Source: Xenopus tropicalis (taxonomy: Eukaryota > Chordata > Amphibia > Anura > Pipidae). From it: a DNA stretch of 64,000 nt. The position numbers were made by a program, and so were the translations under genes. Positions 35,321 through 47,276 of the stretch are shown here, piece by piece. The number at the start of each line of letters is the position of its first letter. Positions within the stretch are counted from its first letter, which is position 1. The DNA lies in assembly GCF_000004195.4 (NCBI RefSeq), contig NC_030679.2, positions 34,957,712 to 35,021,711 of the forward strand, read 5' to 3'. The notes beneath the pieces were generated by a model. The model saw only the letters and a program-made list of their open reading frames with translations. It was not told the DNA's origin and made no database searches.

Positions 35321-36904
35321 GAATTGATATTCTAATACAAGTTGTATTTCTTTAGTGCCATTCATTTACCTGTATAGATGTCACAGGAAGGCCCAAAGTC
35401 CTAGACACATTTGTAATTTATCAATATATATATATATTTTATTTATTTATTTTTTTAATACAACTTTCAAAGTTTTAGGGATTATTGTTCCATGCAAATA
35501 CCATCAAGGATGTAGATCAAAGAACAGCCCACAGCTGACATCAGTGAGTTTTCAAGTTTTTTCCCTTATGCCCCCATCTCACATGCTGCTGTAACATAAT
35601 AAAAGAAAGGAGAGAAAGAATGAGAACTTGGAGCTCTGATTGATAATGGTTTTGAGAATGAAAGAAGCTAAAAGAAGACTAATGTGCTATGGAGCTGCTC
35701 TTATAGAGGTATTACCAAATTATAAAAGGTAATGCACCTCTTGTTGAGAATTATAAAGATATATTATTAGTCAACTCAGTTCCATGTTAAGCATAGTGCA
35801 ACATAATCTGCTGTGTCATGAATATTCATGGTATTGCCATGCCTCACTGAATTCTAATATCCTTATGCCCTTACTGTAAGAGACACATTACCCTATATTA
35901 TCATTATTGCTGCTACATCATTTTCTACTAATATAGGAGCAGTGGAGAATGAGCCAGATGAAGAAAGTCCCTGGATAAGAGGCCTGGTTTAATGATCCTG
36001 CTTGACAGCAGTGTTACAAACTAACTTTATAGCCTCTGAGTCTTAACTTCCATCTCCTCATCTCCTCGTCCAGCTCACCGTCCATTGCTGACCTCATAAA
36101 TAATAGGTACAGTGCTTTTTTACCCAGGCCAGAACTGGCAGTCTGTGGATTTTGGCAAATTCCTGAGGCAATGCTGTAAGATGCCATAGACAGTTAATCT
36201 ATTAAGGGCTGGTGGGGGCTGTTTGAACAGAATGACCAGTGAAGCAGATGTTCACTGTTTTAGAGGGATAAACCCACCCTTTTTTCAACCCTCCTTCCTG
36301 ACGAAGGGAGGTATTGTCCAACCACAACACTGAATATTTTACTATGGTCGTTCTGTAGCAAAATAAATCTTCAAAGTTCCTTAATAATCCAAATTAGTGT
36401 AGTTCCTATCTTTGCTGTAAATTCTGGTATTTCCAGAGCTCCCACAGTGGGCTGGGTCAATAGGCGCCACAGACTTGCATCCAAAAAGCTACATGCTTAT
36501 GCTATTCTAACACCATATGCCAAAAGTAATGCCATCCAATTAACCCAGTTATCCCGATTAACCAACAACTACAAAAAAAAAAAAGAGTTTGTCTTGATGA
36601 ACTGGACAAAATTGTGGTGAACACAGCACTGCACTTGGATTCTGGAATTGTGGGAAATAATGCTACATTGTGGGTAAAAATATAAGAAGGTCTGTGTTCC
36701 AAATTGCACTTTGCATACTGTAGCTGCTGTCATAAATAAGTCCTAAAGAGTGAAGTGCCAAGAAAGAGTGTATGACATATAATATAGCCATGCACCCTTA
36801 TGCATCCAGTCTAGATGGGTGAATGCCAAACACAGTCTCTTAACTTAACAAGGTAAAATAACAAAATATCAAGTAGAAACTAAAAAAGGAAGTTTGAGAA
36901 CAAA
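35321..36904. other. 1.6 kb without a supported gene
   Basis: AT-rich, with TATATATA/TTTATTTA tracts near 35430. No domain or transposon end. Confidence 0.4.
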
Positions 36905-37320
36905 CTTCATGTTGGTTTGAAAAATGTGAAGTCACTGAATCAAATCTGATTCTGTTGTTGGCTCCACCCAGTTGTTCTAACCTCGGACCATAGTTATATA
37001 GTAAAATCACAATTTTGGGGACCACTCTCCCCACTTTTCCCAACCTGCAGTCACCAAGTGACCAACTGTGATGTGTTTGGGGACCCTGGCTTTAATACTG
37101 TGAGAATGGCAGCAGGTTCAATTTCCCCATTGAAAGTCAAAAGGTAAAATCTGATTGGCTACTTGTGGCTCCTCCCATTTTTTTTCCAACCTCGAACCAC
37201 AGTTACCTGGTGACTAACTCTGTAAAGTTTGGGGACCCTGGTATTAATATTTAAAAAGCGGCAGCAGTTTAAATATACACCAATGAAAGCCTATAGGTAA
37301 AATCTGATTGGCTGTTGTCA
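36905..37320 (+). repeat. Tandem repeat with about 152-bp period
   Basis: TTGGGGACCCTGG recurs at 37077 and 37229, and CCAACCTCG.ACCA.AGTTA, AAAATCTGATTGGCT and GGCTCC.CCCA recur at matching offsets. About two and a half units are present; the first is shortened internally. Each unit carries CTGATTGGCT, an inverted CCAAT box. Confidence 0.8.
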
Positions 37321-38330
37321 AACCAACAGAACAAAAAGTTCAGTGTTCCTTTGATAAAAAATAAATTGATGTATATTACATAAGATAAGCTTTAAGTGTT
37401 TTTTTTTTTGTACAATTTCTGTAAAAAAAAATCTTGGGCAAATGTCAATATACACGTAAAGAAAAAAAAATCTCTTTATATCTTTAGACTTAATTATATA
37501 GTGTGGCTTATAACCGAGAGCTGGAAGCTACATGCTAGGAGAGTAGTAAGTGGAGATAAATGAGTCTGCCTTTCATTTTAGAACCTAAAAGAATATATCT
37601 GAGAAGACAATTTAACACAGACAGCTGCAATATCAGCTCATGCTCTCACATTGGACTTGATTAGGTTGGTAGCTTAGTGGGAGTGTAATAAACACACATC
37701 AACATCCTCATTCATTAAATGTTGTTCTTACATATAGTATCTGTACAGCCCCAGGGAACCTTCTAGGAGATAATGCTTGACTGCCCCTGATCCTAGACTC
37801 CAACCTCTGGATAATCAGATTCTTTGATTTCATCCATTTATTCTACTTAGCCTTGTAACACTATCCTTCTCACAATATGCATTACGTCGCTATGGTTCTT
37901 TACAAGCTTCAGTAGGTTATACCATTTAAGACATCATTTTTAAAAATTGGTTTCATGTTGTATTTAAATAAACTTTGACATATACATTAATTATTCACAT
38001 CTTTAAGCTGTAAATTATATATTCTCCATGTTTAAAGGTCATGTCGTTTGTATTTCCTGTACACCCTGTATGTTTTAACTCATACCATGCAGTGTCCCAC
38101 ACTGGTTTGTTTGTTTTTTAACCATTTTTACATATCTTGGCTGAATTTTAACAATTGCATGATCGTTACAAATATTGGAAGACAATTTAAAGTAGAGTAC
38201 TTTGCTTGTTTTCTCCTTGAAACCGATCACTGAACGGACAACAGGCAAAAACTTGGACTTAAGGTTCAAGTCAATAAAAAACAGAACTAACTCTTCTAAG
38301 GGTGAAGACACACAGAGCTACTAGTAACAG
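37321..38330. other. No gene seen
   Basis: AT-rich unique-looking sequence. Frames at 38048-38311 overlap on both strands and show no domain. Confidence 0.4.
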
Positions 38331-38333
38331 CTA

Positions 38334-38612
38334 GGGGCACACTTACTAATCCATGAACGTTCAAATGCATTTTTTCCGTAATGATCGGTATTTTTTGCGA
38401 TTTTTTTTTCCTCGCCTTCGCGACTTTTTCGTCGCCATCGCAACTTTTTCGCGAATTGTCGTGACTTTTCCATCGCCGTCGCGAAAAAATCGGATTGGTT
38501 TTTCCGCCGTTTATAATTGCTCAATACGAAAAAAAAAAGTCGCAAAATTTTCGTTTCCAATACGATTTTTTCCCATTCGGGATTCGGATTCAGGGATAAA
38601 TAAATGTGCCCC
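38334..38612. mobile_element. Harbinger-type MITE, copy D
   Basis: Ends GGGGCACACTTACTAA and ATAAATAAATGTGCCCC, flanked by CTA (38331-38333 and 38613-38615). Palindromic CGAAAAA interior. Confidence 0.85.
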
Positions 38613-38613
38613 C

Positions 38614-38830
38614 TAGTGATGAGTGAATTTTATCACCAGGCATGGTGATTCGTAGCGAATTTCCGCATTTCACCATTGGCAAATTGTTTCGCAAAACTTC
38701 TGCGAAAATTTGGCACAGAAAAATTAGTGGTGCATCAAAAAATAATTTGCTGTGTCAAATTGGGTGCAGTTGCATCAAAATAGGCGCTGAAAAATTCATG
38801 ACAAGTGAAAATTTGTGAAATGCATTGACA
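38614..38830. mobile_element. hAT MITE abutting the Harbinger copy
   Basis: TAGTGATGAGTGAATTTTAT begins within the CTA duplication of the preceding element. GGCATGGTGATTCG and CACCATTGGCAAATTG are family blocks. The right end is lost. Confidence 0.6.
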
Positions 38831-40381
38831 TCAACGGGCATTTTACTTTGCAACTTTTTTAATTTCAAAACTGTTTGCTTATCATTAATCAAGTTGCATT
38901 CCACCTGTGTTTACATCACAATAAGTACAAACTGATATGAAATACAGGACTGCGTTTACCCCTGCAGTAAATATACATCAAAGAACCAGCATGGGGAAAC
39001 GTGGGAAAAAATGTTTAAATAGGGGAGAATTAAAAGTGGCAGCAACTAAAAGTAAACCGCTCAAACAAAGGAAAGAAAAAAAAAACTAGAAAAGACAAAA
39101 TCCCTCTATTAAAACTACTTCAGATACACATAATTAGACACTTAGCCCAATATGTTATAAAAGGTGTCAGGAGCAGTAACACATAGCAGCCAATAAGATC
39201 TTTCTTGATAGTGGGTTTCTAAATAGTGGATCCTATACCGGTAGTGTTTTTTAATTTAAACATAATTTTTAAAATGTGATTGAAGATATTTTCGATGTTT
39301 CTGTGTTATTTCCAATAGCTGTTACTTAACTATATCTTAATATTGTTTTAGCCCAAACAATGTGGTTTTTCCCTTGGACTGTATCTCTGTAAATCCATTT
39401 GGCAACGTCTTTGTGCTGTTTATTTCACACATCATTGCAAGATGATTCAGAAGGAATATTGGTTTGCAGCCATTTTATTTTATTTGGCTGTCCTGTTTCA
39501 GCAGATCTAGGCAAATTCTTTCTAAATAGGTCTCATTGACAAAACAGAGAACACGCTCTCAAAATCAATATCTCAAAGAAAGCAAATAAAATGGCTAGTG
39601 CTAGGATATTGCTTCCCCTATGGTGCTGGAATTGTGCAAACATCTTCAGAATGGCCTGACATGAGCTATCACCAGAATTACAAAATAATCATTGTCATGA
39701 TGCTACAGGGAGCATTTTGTTCTTTTACGTCTAGTCAATTTATTATACTCAAAACTGTACTGGTTTAGATACAACTTTGTCTTTTAATGCTGCTCTATTT
39801 AAAATAATAATCCCAATTTGCTGTGTATTTGCTAACTATTTCACATACCATATTTGACATTTCTCTAAATGCCACAAAGAGCTGCAGTGAGGAAGCCAAG
39901 CAGAAGATAGGAGCATTAGATAGTTTCTTTATCAACGTGTAATTTGTTGTTACCATTGCTTAGTGTCTTAAATGTTTGTGTCTCTTTCTAAAAACACTTT
40001 AATGTTGAATCTATTTTTCTTTTTTTCTTTCTTGAAGGGTCTGACCCTTCAACCTTTGAGTTCAGCGTCAGTGTGAAATAGCGATCTTAATACTGAGGTT
40101 GAGAAATCATTTATAAGATTCATGAACAGCCAGTGAAAATGTTCAACAATTAAATGTCAGAGAGAGGTTTCTAAGAAATATCCTTCAGCTAGCGGCTATT
40201 AAAATAGTTATATAGTAATATATATAGATATTAACAGGGTTTCTTGATTGTAACATTGCAAAAAGCTGTTGAAGGTGCAATGATGTATAACAAATTGTGC
40301 TAAAATGTATTCTTTGTATCATTTTATTTATTATTTTTAATTGTATAACACTAATGAATCATCAGTTTTACTCATCATTTC
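38831..40381. other. No gene; small MITE scraps inside
   Basis: GTAACACATAGCAGCCAATA near 39177 and GTGGATCCTATACCGGTA near 39226-39243 are fragments of families at 9932 and 40793. 39250-40000 is otherwise repeat-free and non-coding. Confidence 0.4.
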
Positions 40382-40414
40382 CTCTCTCTCTCTCTCTCTA
40401 ATTGGGGGGGGGGG
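40382..40414. repeat. (TC)n with adjacent G run
   Basis: About eight TC units, then 11 Gs at 40404-40414. Confidence 0.9.
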
Positions 40415-40566
40415 TGTTTATATAATATATAATAAGGTTGATTTATTATGTGCAGAATACAAGTCCTGACTTGCTTAGTGGCACAAAATGTCACCCCCTT
40501 ATAGGGATGTGTAGCAGAGTGCTACAAAAATACAAAAAGAAGTTGACCACAAATAAAAATCACAAA

Positions 40567-41121
40567 TATGACTATGAAGATTTTCAGTCATCCAGGTCAT
40601 GGTATATGTAGCATAAGTAAATCTAAAGTAACTGGACTTGCTAAGTAATCATTGAAGACGTTTCACTACTCATCCGAGCAGCTTCTTCAGTTCTTCAGTT
40701 GAACTGAAGAAGATGCTCGGATGAGTAGTGAAACATCTTCAATGAATACTTAGCAAGTCCAGTTGCTTTAGATTTACTTATACAGGTATGGGATCCCTTA
40801 TCCGGAAACCCGTTATCCAGAAAGCTCTGAATTACAGAAAACCCATCTCCCATAGACTCCATTTTAATCAAATAATTCAGAATTTTAAAACTGATTTGCT
40901 TTATCTCTGTAGTAATAAAACAGTACCTTGTAAATGATCCCAACTAAGATATACAGCAAATAATCCTTTCTGAATGTAAAACAATCCTATTGGGTTTAAT
41001 GAATGTTTTATTGATCTTTTAGTAGACTTAAGGTATGGAGATCCAAATTAAGGAAAGACCCATTATCCGGAATACCCTTGGTCCCGAGCATTTTGGATAA
41101 TGGATCCTATACCTGTACTAG
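40567..41121 (-). mobile_element. Hairpin-shaped retro-insert split by a MITE
   Basis: The insert starts with TGAAGATTTTCAGTCATCCA then GGTCATGGTA, followed by two inverted arms of about 85 bp (40611-40698 and 40699-40790), both containing the block around ACTCATCCGAGCA or its complement. A CAGG-ended MITE interrupts the far end. Flanks ATAAAAATCACAAA (40553-40566) and a version with extra As (41122-41138) look like a target duplication. Confidence 0.7.
40793..41115 (+). mobile_element. Complete CAGGTATGGGATCC MITE
   Basis: Ends CAGGTATGGGATCCCTTATC and TAATGGATCCTATACCTG are inverted repeats, flanked by TA (40791-40792 and 41116-41117). A TA target suggests the Tc1/mariner superfamily. Non-coding. 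It is the reference copy for the fragments at 7721, 11490, 39225 and 51596. Confidence 0.88.
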
Positions 41122-41139
41122 ATAAAAAAAATCACAAAG

Positions 41140-42338
41140 TTTCACTAATTTTATTGAGACTGTAATATCTCTACAACAACTTATAATAAAAAAACTGTTA
41201 AATACAGTTACTTTCCCATTGTATGTTATAGCTAGACTTCATTACTAAATATAACTAAAAAGTTCACATTTCAAGTTAACTTTTAATATTTTTAATAATT
41301 TCAAGAGAATTTCCTGTTCCTAGTAATTTTGCTATTGGTCTTCATTATTATTTTTTTTATTTTTTCATTTTTTTTCAGTAAAGAGAGACACTGAAGTTTA
41401 TCAGAGCTTAAGGCACACGGCTGAGGGCACCTGGGAAACTAGTCTAGTCCCATGACAAAGTTCCAAACTAAATATAAAAAAAAAAACAAATCTGTCTGGT
41501 CTGTTGGAAAACATTCCAATGCAGGATTCTGTAAAAAAAAAAAAACATGTTTTCCCATTTCCAAGAAAAAAAATATTTAATAATGAGGGCCAGGAAAAGA
41601 CTAATAAGAAACTAAGCTAGAATAGAACATAAAGAGATAATTAAACAGAGCTGTATAATCATCAGTACTGTAGAGCAATAAATGCACTTGATATAAATAA
41701 AATACAGAATCAGCATAATTTATGATCACTACTTGGCACAGCCAAAAAGATCAATAGAGCTGGTTCATCATTGTATAAGTCAATGAAAGATACCAATGTA
41801 AAATATATAGTGATATAATTTGTCAGATATCTTGCATAATTAGGTCTGTGCTGGTTGAATAATCTTACAAGCTATTATTATTATTATCATCCAGTTGATT
41901 GAGAAACATGATGTCATGATAAAAAAATCTGAGCAAACTCATGTACTGAATGAACGCAAGCATTCATTTTTTTGAAGAAAAACAATATTAAGCTTATTGT
42001 TTGCTATTGCAGTTACACAATTATACCTTGACCACACCGGACAATTGAACTCATTTTTATGACCAACACAAGTGACACATTTTCAGTTCCATTCCCTATA
42101 TGCAGTGTTTGCTGCCATGAGGAAAATTTGGTCTCTATAAACTGAGCATTTTTGTATATAACAGGGATATCACTGTATTCCTTTTGCATCTTTATAAAAA
42201 AACAAATAGCATTACATGGAATAAATTCACATTAGACAAAGCTTATTTAACATATGCATTAATTTCAATAATAAGGGATCAATAAAAATATTAATATATC
42301 GATCAAACAGTGGACTAATAAAAGAATGCCCTCAGCAA
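41140..42338. other. 1.2 kb without a supported gene
   Basis: AT-rich with several A and T runs (41350-41380, 41477-41490, 41532-41545). Confidence 0.4.
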
Positions 42339-42386
42339 TAGTGATGAGCAAATCTGTCCCATTTCGCTTCGCCTAAAAATTTGGTT
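42339..42386. mobile_element. Left end of a TAGTGATG hAT MITE
   Basis: TAGTGATGAGCAAATCTGTC then CCATTTCGCTTCGCC is well conserved. The rest is absent. Confidence 0.65.
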
Positions 42387-43335
42387 GTAAGGTTGGCTTC
42401 CAAGTGTAAGTAAAATTGTACCTCCTTACAAGAAGTACAGTAAATACCGATGCTAAACTAGGATAACCATAGCTCCTGCCTAAAACCATCAGTACTTATG
42501 ATACATAGATACATACAATTTCTGTTTTTAAAAATGCTGTATGTACCTATGTACGCACCTATAGGGTAATACTGAATTTATGATCTTCAGTCTTCAGTTT
42601 TCTAGCACTTGGTACAAATTGTACCCCTGAGCTCTCCCATCATTGACAACTGGCTTGGATCATTTAATTGACATTGAACAAGACTAAAAAAACATTTATT
42701 CACGTGTTTGGGGGTATATTTGTGCCTGGATTCATACATATCCATTCATCAGTCAATTTTGTAGCAGAGGATGCCGTGTATAAAGTTCCCCTTAATAGGC
42801 CAGTTAAACATACAATAACATATATAATGCCAGAATCTTGGGCTATGTTGAAGCTATCAGTATGGTATGATGGTAAACATGATATATGACTAATAGGATT
42901 TATAGTGGTGCAGTTTTAATAATCAGACATGCTATCCAGTAATTGGATTTTTATATATTCATATCACTTGTCCTATTTTAACTTATATGTCAGACAGTAG
43001 CATATTTAAATATTATCCCCACCAACAAGACAACAAACATTATGGCACAAGATATATTAGTATTGAGATTTATAGGTGTTCCAATGATCCAAGATCATTT
43101 GCTTGAATTTTTCACTATACAAGTAGGTTTAGTGACAGTAAGTTCATAATAGTTGTGTTCCAAGAATGCCATAGGCCCCTAGATATTGAAAATGCACATA
43201 ATACAGCTACAATACTATGTGGACATATTATGTAGGCAAATTTTTTTTTTTAAAAAAAGCCTTTTTTAAAATCATGTTGTCGGTTAAAATATTTACTGCT
43301 TAATTGTAAGTTGTGTTTAGATAAAATGTCAGCAC
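42387..43335. other. No gene seen
   Basis: AT-rich. The 73-codon frame at 42668-42889 has no recognised domain. Confidence 0.35.
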
Positions 43336-43636
43336 TTAAAGGAACAGTAACACTAAAAAATAAACATGTTTTAAAATAATTAAAATATAATGTACTGTTG
43401 CCCTGCACTGGTAAAAGTTGTGTGTTTGCTTCAGAAAGACTACTGTAGTTAACAGAAATAGCTGTTGTGTTGCCATGGGGGCAGCCATTTAAATTGAAAA
43501 AAGGAGAAAAGGCACAGGTTACATAAGAAGATAACAGATAACTGTGTAGAATACAATGGGAATCTATGCTACTTATCTGTTATCTGCTTAGTAACCTGTG
43601 CCTTTTCTCCTTTTTTCAATTTAAATGGCTGCCCCA
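43336..43636. mobile_element. T2-type MITE with perfect 42-bp inverted arms
   Basis: Begins TTAAAGGAACAGTAACAC, the TTAAAGG end typical of Xenopus T2-family MITEs. The arms 43481-43522 and 43591-43632 are perfectly complementary over 42 bases and continue inward around ATAACAGATA. A right TTAA end is not seen, so the copy is probably truncated. Confidence 0.7.
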
Positions 43637-43654
43637 TGGCTACACTTGACTGAC

Positions 43655-43930
43655 CTATCAGAAGCTTGACCTCAACCCTATTACCATCCCCCGGAACACT
43701 TGTGGAATGAACTTGAACATGGACTCCGAGCAAGGTCTAAAACACAGAATTTTCTTTTTACTTAATGGAAGCAAATTCCACCAACAATGTCATAAAGTGG
43801 TTAGACCTCCTAGAAGAGGAAGAAGCAAAGGAGGACAAACAATCATGTTAATATTCTTGGTTTCAAACAGATGTTGAATAGACAGATGTCCCAATAATGT
43901 TGGTAATATTGGGCATTTCCTTTTAAGAAC
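43655..43930 (+). pseudogene. Tc1-like transposase C-terminal relic
   Basis: One frame reads LDLNPI (about 43665-43682). After a frameshift the next frame reads PPEHLWNELEHGLRARSKT (about 43688-43744). Together these are the conserved C-terminal catalytic segment of a Tc1-type DDE transposase, including the final glutamate and the HLW motif. Later sequence, to about 43930, is decayed. The catalytic core upstream is absent, replaced by the T2 MITE. It is a separate copy from the one at 21523. Confidence 0.7.
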
Positions 43931-44661
43931 TGTTGTGATCTTGAGTTTTCAGCATTCACTACTGAGAATGAAGGCTTACTTAAAGAGCATCATTAAGACT
44001 ACAACTGGAGTTGTAATTACATTACTTCTATAAAACCATTTTCAATTATAACAGTGATCCACAGTTTCAGTTGACCAATACCAGTTTGCAAAAACCAAAT
44101 ACATATAAAAGTGAATGGGTATTTTTATGTAATTTTCAGTAATTTCTCTAATTACTTGCTTGCAGAATAAGAAAGGAATTTTCTAATTCTTAAAAGAAAA
44201 GAAAAAATACTTCATTGCAAAAATTTTGCCTTAAGGCTTATCTTGGCATAAATAGTTTATTCTGTATGTTGTGGGCTTTGATCCAACTTAGACTGAAAAG
44301 CAAGTACACCTTTACATTTTTATCTTCTACTTATTGGATTGTTTTATTTTTTCATATTTCATCCTATTAATAACATCACAAGGTCAAAACGCTTGCATAT
44401 TGGCAGAACTAATTGCTGTTACTGTACAATAATTACTGCTTAATTTTGGATATACATGTATCTGTAAATTCCACCAAATAGGGAATCAACTGTTGTAAGG
44501 TGTTAATTGTTTTTTCTAGGAACAAATCAAATCTAATAATGCAACAGAAAATAGCTTTCACTACTAATCTTCTGGAGGAATATTTGAAGTCTTTAGGTAA
44601 ATAAATTCATGAACGTGCACAATGTGCTATATACACAGTATGTATATATATATATATATAT
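43931..44661. other. No gene seen
   Basis: AT-rich, ending in a (TA)n tract at 44643-44660. Confidence 0.4.
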
Positions 44662-45158
44662 TGTGAACTGGTAAAGGAAAAAAGAGTTTGAAGGGAGATA
44701 TATTTCCCCTAGGTTCATCTCTTACTTTCTGATGTATAGTGGTCCGGAGTGGGTTAATTCCCCCAAGGAAGTCTCACCTGGGGAATAATTAGTAGGCTAG
44801 ATCTGCTAGGAGCCCCACAGAGTGAGGACCCAGACTGACTGAGACCTGAAACTGGTGTGGGAGGGCCTGTACCTGTGTGGAACAGCTTGAAGTGCTGCTG
44901 GTTTGTCTCCCAAACAAAAAGGACTCTCTGAATGTACTATGACTCTATGGAGTTGTATTTTTGGGTTTAGCCGGGAATCCCAGTAGGGGACCAGTCGCAG
45001 AGAGGGAAAGCACCCTGTGTATTAGTTAAAACCCAAGTGTGGCAAGGATTTTGTTTATTTTGTTTTTGCTCCTGTGTGGCAACAGAGTCTGAAACTGTAT
45101 ATAATAACCAGACTTTATTCACCTAAAAGAACTGTCTGTATGACTGATCTTGCTTACA
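44662..45158 (+). mobile_element. Probable solo LTR inserted in (TA)n
   Basis: A 497-bp block, less AT-rich than its flanks, starts TGTGAACTGG and ends CTTGCTTACA (TG...CA). It has (TA)n on both sides, as if inserted into one microsatellite. Near its 3' end ATATAATAACCAGACTTTAT resembles a decayed AATAAA poly(A) signal region. No internal retroviral sequence is present. The flanking (TA)n makes the target duplication impossible to prove. Confidence 0.5.
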
Positions 45159-45159
45159 T

Positions 45160-45219
<60 letters not shown>

Positions 45220-45316
45220 GAGAGACAGAGAGAGAGAGAGAGACAGAGAGAGAGACAGAGAGAGACAGAGAGAGACAGAGAGAGAGAGAGACAGAGAGAG
45301 AGACAGAGACAGAGAA
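45159..45316. repeat. (TA)n(GA)n microsatellite with GAGACA variants
   Basis: About 12 TA units then 130 bp of GA with interspersed CA. Both strands give long open frames of alternating residues, which are artefacts. Confidence 0.95.
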
Positions 45317-46960
45317 GAGATTGATAATGCTATCCTATGCCCTAGCTGGAGTATAATCCTATTTTGAGGTTCCTGAAAGCTATTATGATGCCAAATGGGG
45401 TTTTTTTTGCATCTAATGTAGCACACACAAACCCTTTAACTTTAAAAGGAGTGGTGTGCTGTCAGGGTCAGATGTATTATTAAAAAAATTAAAAACATTA
45501 AAAGCCTACCCTGTAGGTCCTTCATGAAATATAGAAAACTGGTTTCCAACACATCCAAAACATTTGCAATGCTTCCTTGTTTAGATTTCAAGCACTGTAT
45601 ATTAGTTTATTAAACAAGGCACAGGCATGCTTATGTGTAATAGGGCCTCTAAAATATTATCATACAGAACTCTGAAACTAGCATTTCTAACCCAACATAT
45701 CCTTAAAGGGTTTCTTGGAAAACTTTAGTAATATACAGTGAAAACATTTTCCATCTCCCTTTGCTTATTCACTCAGTAAAATTAATATTTTGTACCAAAA
45801 AGCTTACTTTTTATAACCTTTAAATCTTCTGCAAGCTCAGGACTCAGGATAAATGTGATTGCATACCTTCATTTATCTATCACAATAAACACCGGGCAAA
45901 CATTTTACAGACAGTTTTCCACAGTAAAAGCTCGGAGCATAACGATTTAGCCAATGAGTTTGTAAAAAGATATGGCAAGCATGGTTTATTTTCTGTAAAT
46001 ATGTATGATTGCGAGGGAAATATTCATTCATCATTTCCACGGTGCAGACCTGTTACCATGAGCAGCAATGGAAAATGCTATCTTTAGTTCACAAAAGAGA
46101 AGAAAATCCTGAATCCCCAAAACAACACTCTATAAGGCTTAACCAACAGATAATTCCATAACGGTGAGAAAATGAAAACAAGAAATGTAATCCATGGTGT
46201 AATCCGTTTTTTTTCCCAGCACATTTAAAACTCTCTATGATTTTATAATTTCCAAATCCACAATAGTATTGACTTATGCATTTTTAAGCAAGACTTTGAA
46301 ATCCATTTGAAAGTCAGTATTAATAATATTTGTGTTGGGAAAAAAAAATAGCCAAGCTAAAATATGATCACATAACAGTCTCTTTACTGTCTGAAAATAA
46401 TCCCTGCTACCTTCTTAAATGGGAATTATTGCTGGAGCATATATATATAGAAAATCTACAGTATGTACCGATATTTGGGAAGTATTAAATACATACATTT
46501 TCATTATATAGGTCAATGTTTAAAAATAAATAAAAAAAATAACTACAGACATTATACTAATGAAATGATTAGACCATGTCAAGCTGGTATGTAGAAGATA
46601 CATCCAAGGGACAAGCATATGACTTGCCTGAGACAGGAAAAATGTGAAAGTATTCAAAAAAATAGCTATATATCATATTTGACAAAGCCCTGGTGCTTAA
46701 TCCAGGGGCGCTGCTGCCATGAGGCAAGTTGAGCACCCCCAAAGTCACCATGGGTGGCAAAAAGCCACACTTTTTAAACTAGACATACTACTCTGCTTGC
46801 ACAGAGAGCACAATTGGCCAGTGCTAGGTTTATGAAGTGTTTTGCATGGACCACACCAGCTCATATTTTCATGGTGGAGCCAATGTGTCTTCCTGTGACC
46901 TCATAGTCAGTGCTGAGGTTGCTAGCTCCTAACTAAGGCTAGCTTCACCAGGCAGGATTA
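45317..46960. other. 1.6 kb without a supported gene
   Basis: 45840-46160 is repeat-free and looks like candidate conserved non-coding DNA. CAGGGGCGCTGCTGCCATGA at 46703 resembles a hAT MITE left end, without a matching right end. Confidence 0.35.
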
Positions 46961-46968
46961 GTCTACAC

Positions 46969-47268
46969 CAGGTATCCCCAACCTTTAAGACCTGTGAGCA
47001 ACATTCAAATGGAAAAAGTTTTGGGGAGAAACACAAGCATAAAAAGAGTTCCAAATAAGATCTATGATTGACTATTTGGCAGCCCCGTTGTGGACTGGCA
47101 GCCTACAGAAGGCTCTGTTTTGGCAACTACACTGGGTTTTTATACAATCAAAACTTGCCTCCTAACCAGAAATTCAAAAATAAGCACCTGCTTTGAGGCC
47201 ACTGGGAGCAACATCCAAGGGGTGGGGGAGTAACATGTTGCTTGAGAGACACTGGTTGGGGATCACTG
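46969..47268. mobile_element. 300-bp hAT MITE
   Basis: Ends CAGGTATCCCCAACC and GGTTGGGGATCACTG, flanked by a perfect duplication GTCTACAC (46961-46968 and 47269-47276). It is the uninterrupted relative of the element at 49913. Confidence 0.92.
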
Positions 47269-47276
47269 GTCTACAC

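Noticed and set aside
40719..40737. Hammerhead-ribozyme-like core CGGATGA...GAAA in the hairpin-ended inserts
   Set aside because: The conserved U4 is replaced by G, and I could not pair convincing stems I and III around a cleavage triplet. A covariance-model scan (Rfam hammerhead families) would be decisive.
45074..45426. Open frames of alternating Arg/Glu or Ser/Leu on both strands
   Set aside because: They are (GA)n microsatellite translations.
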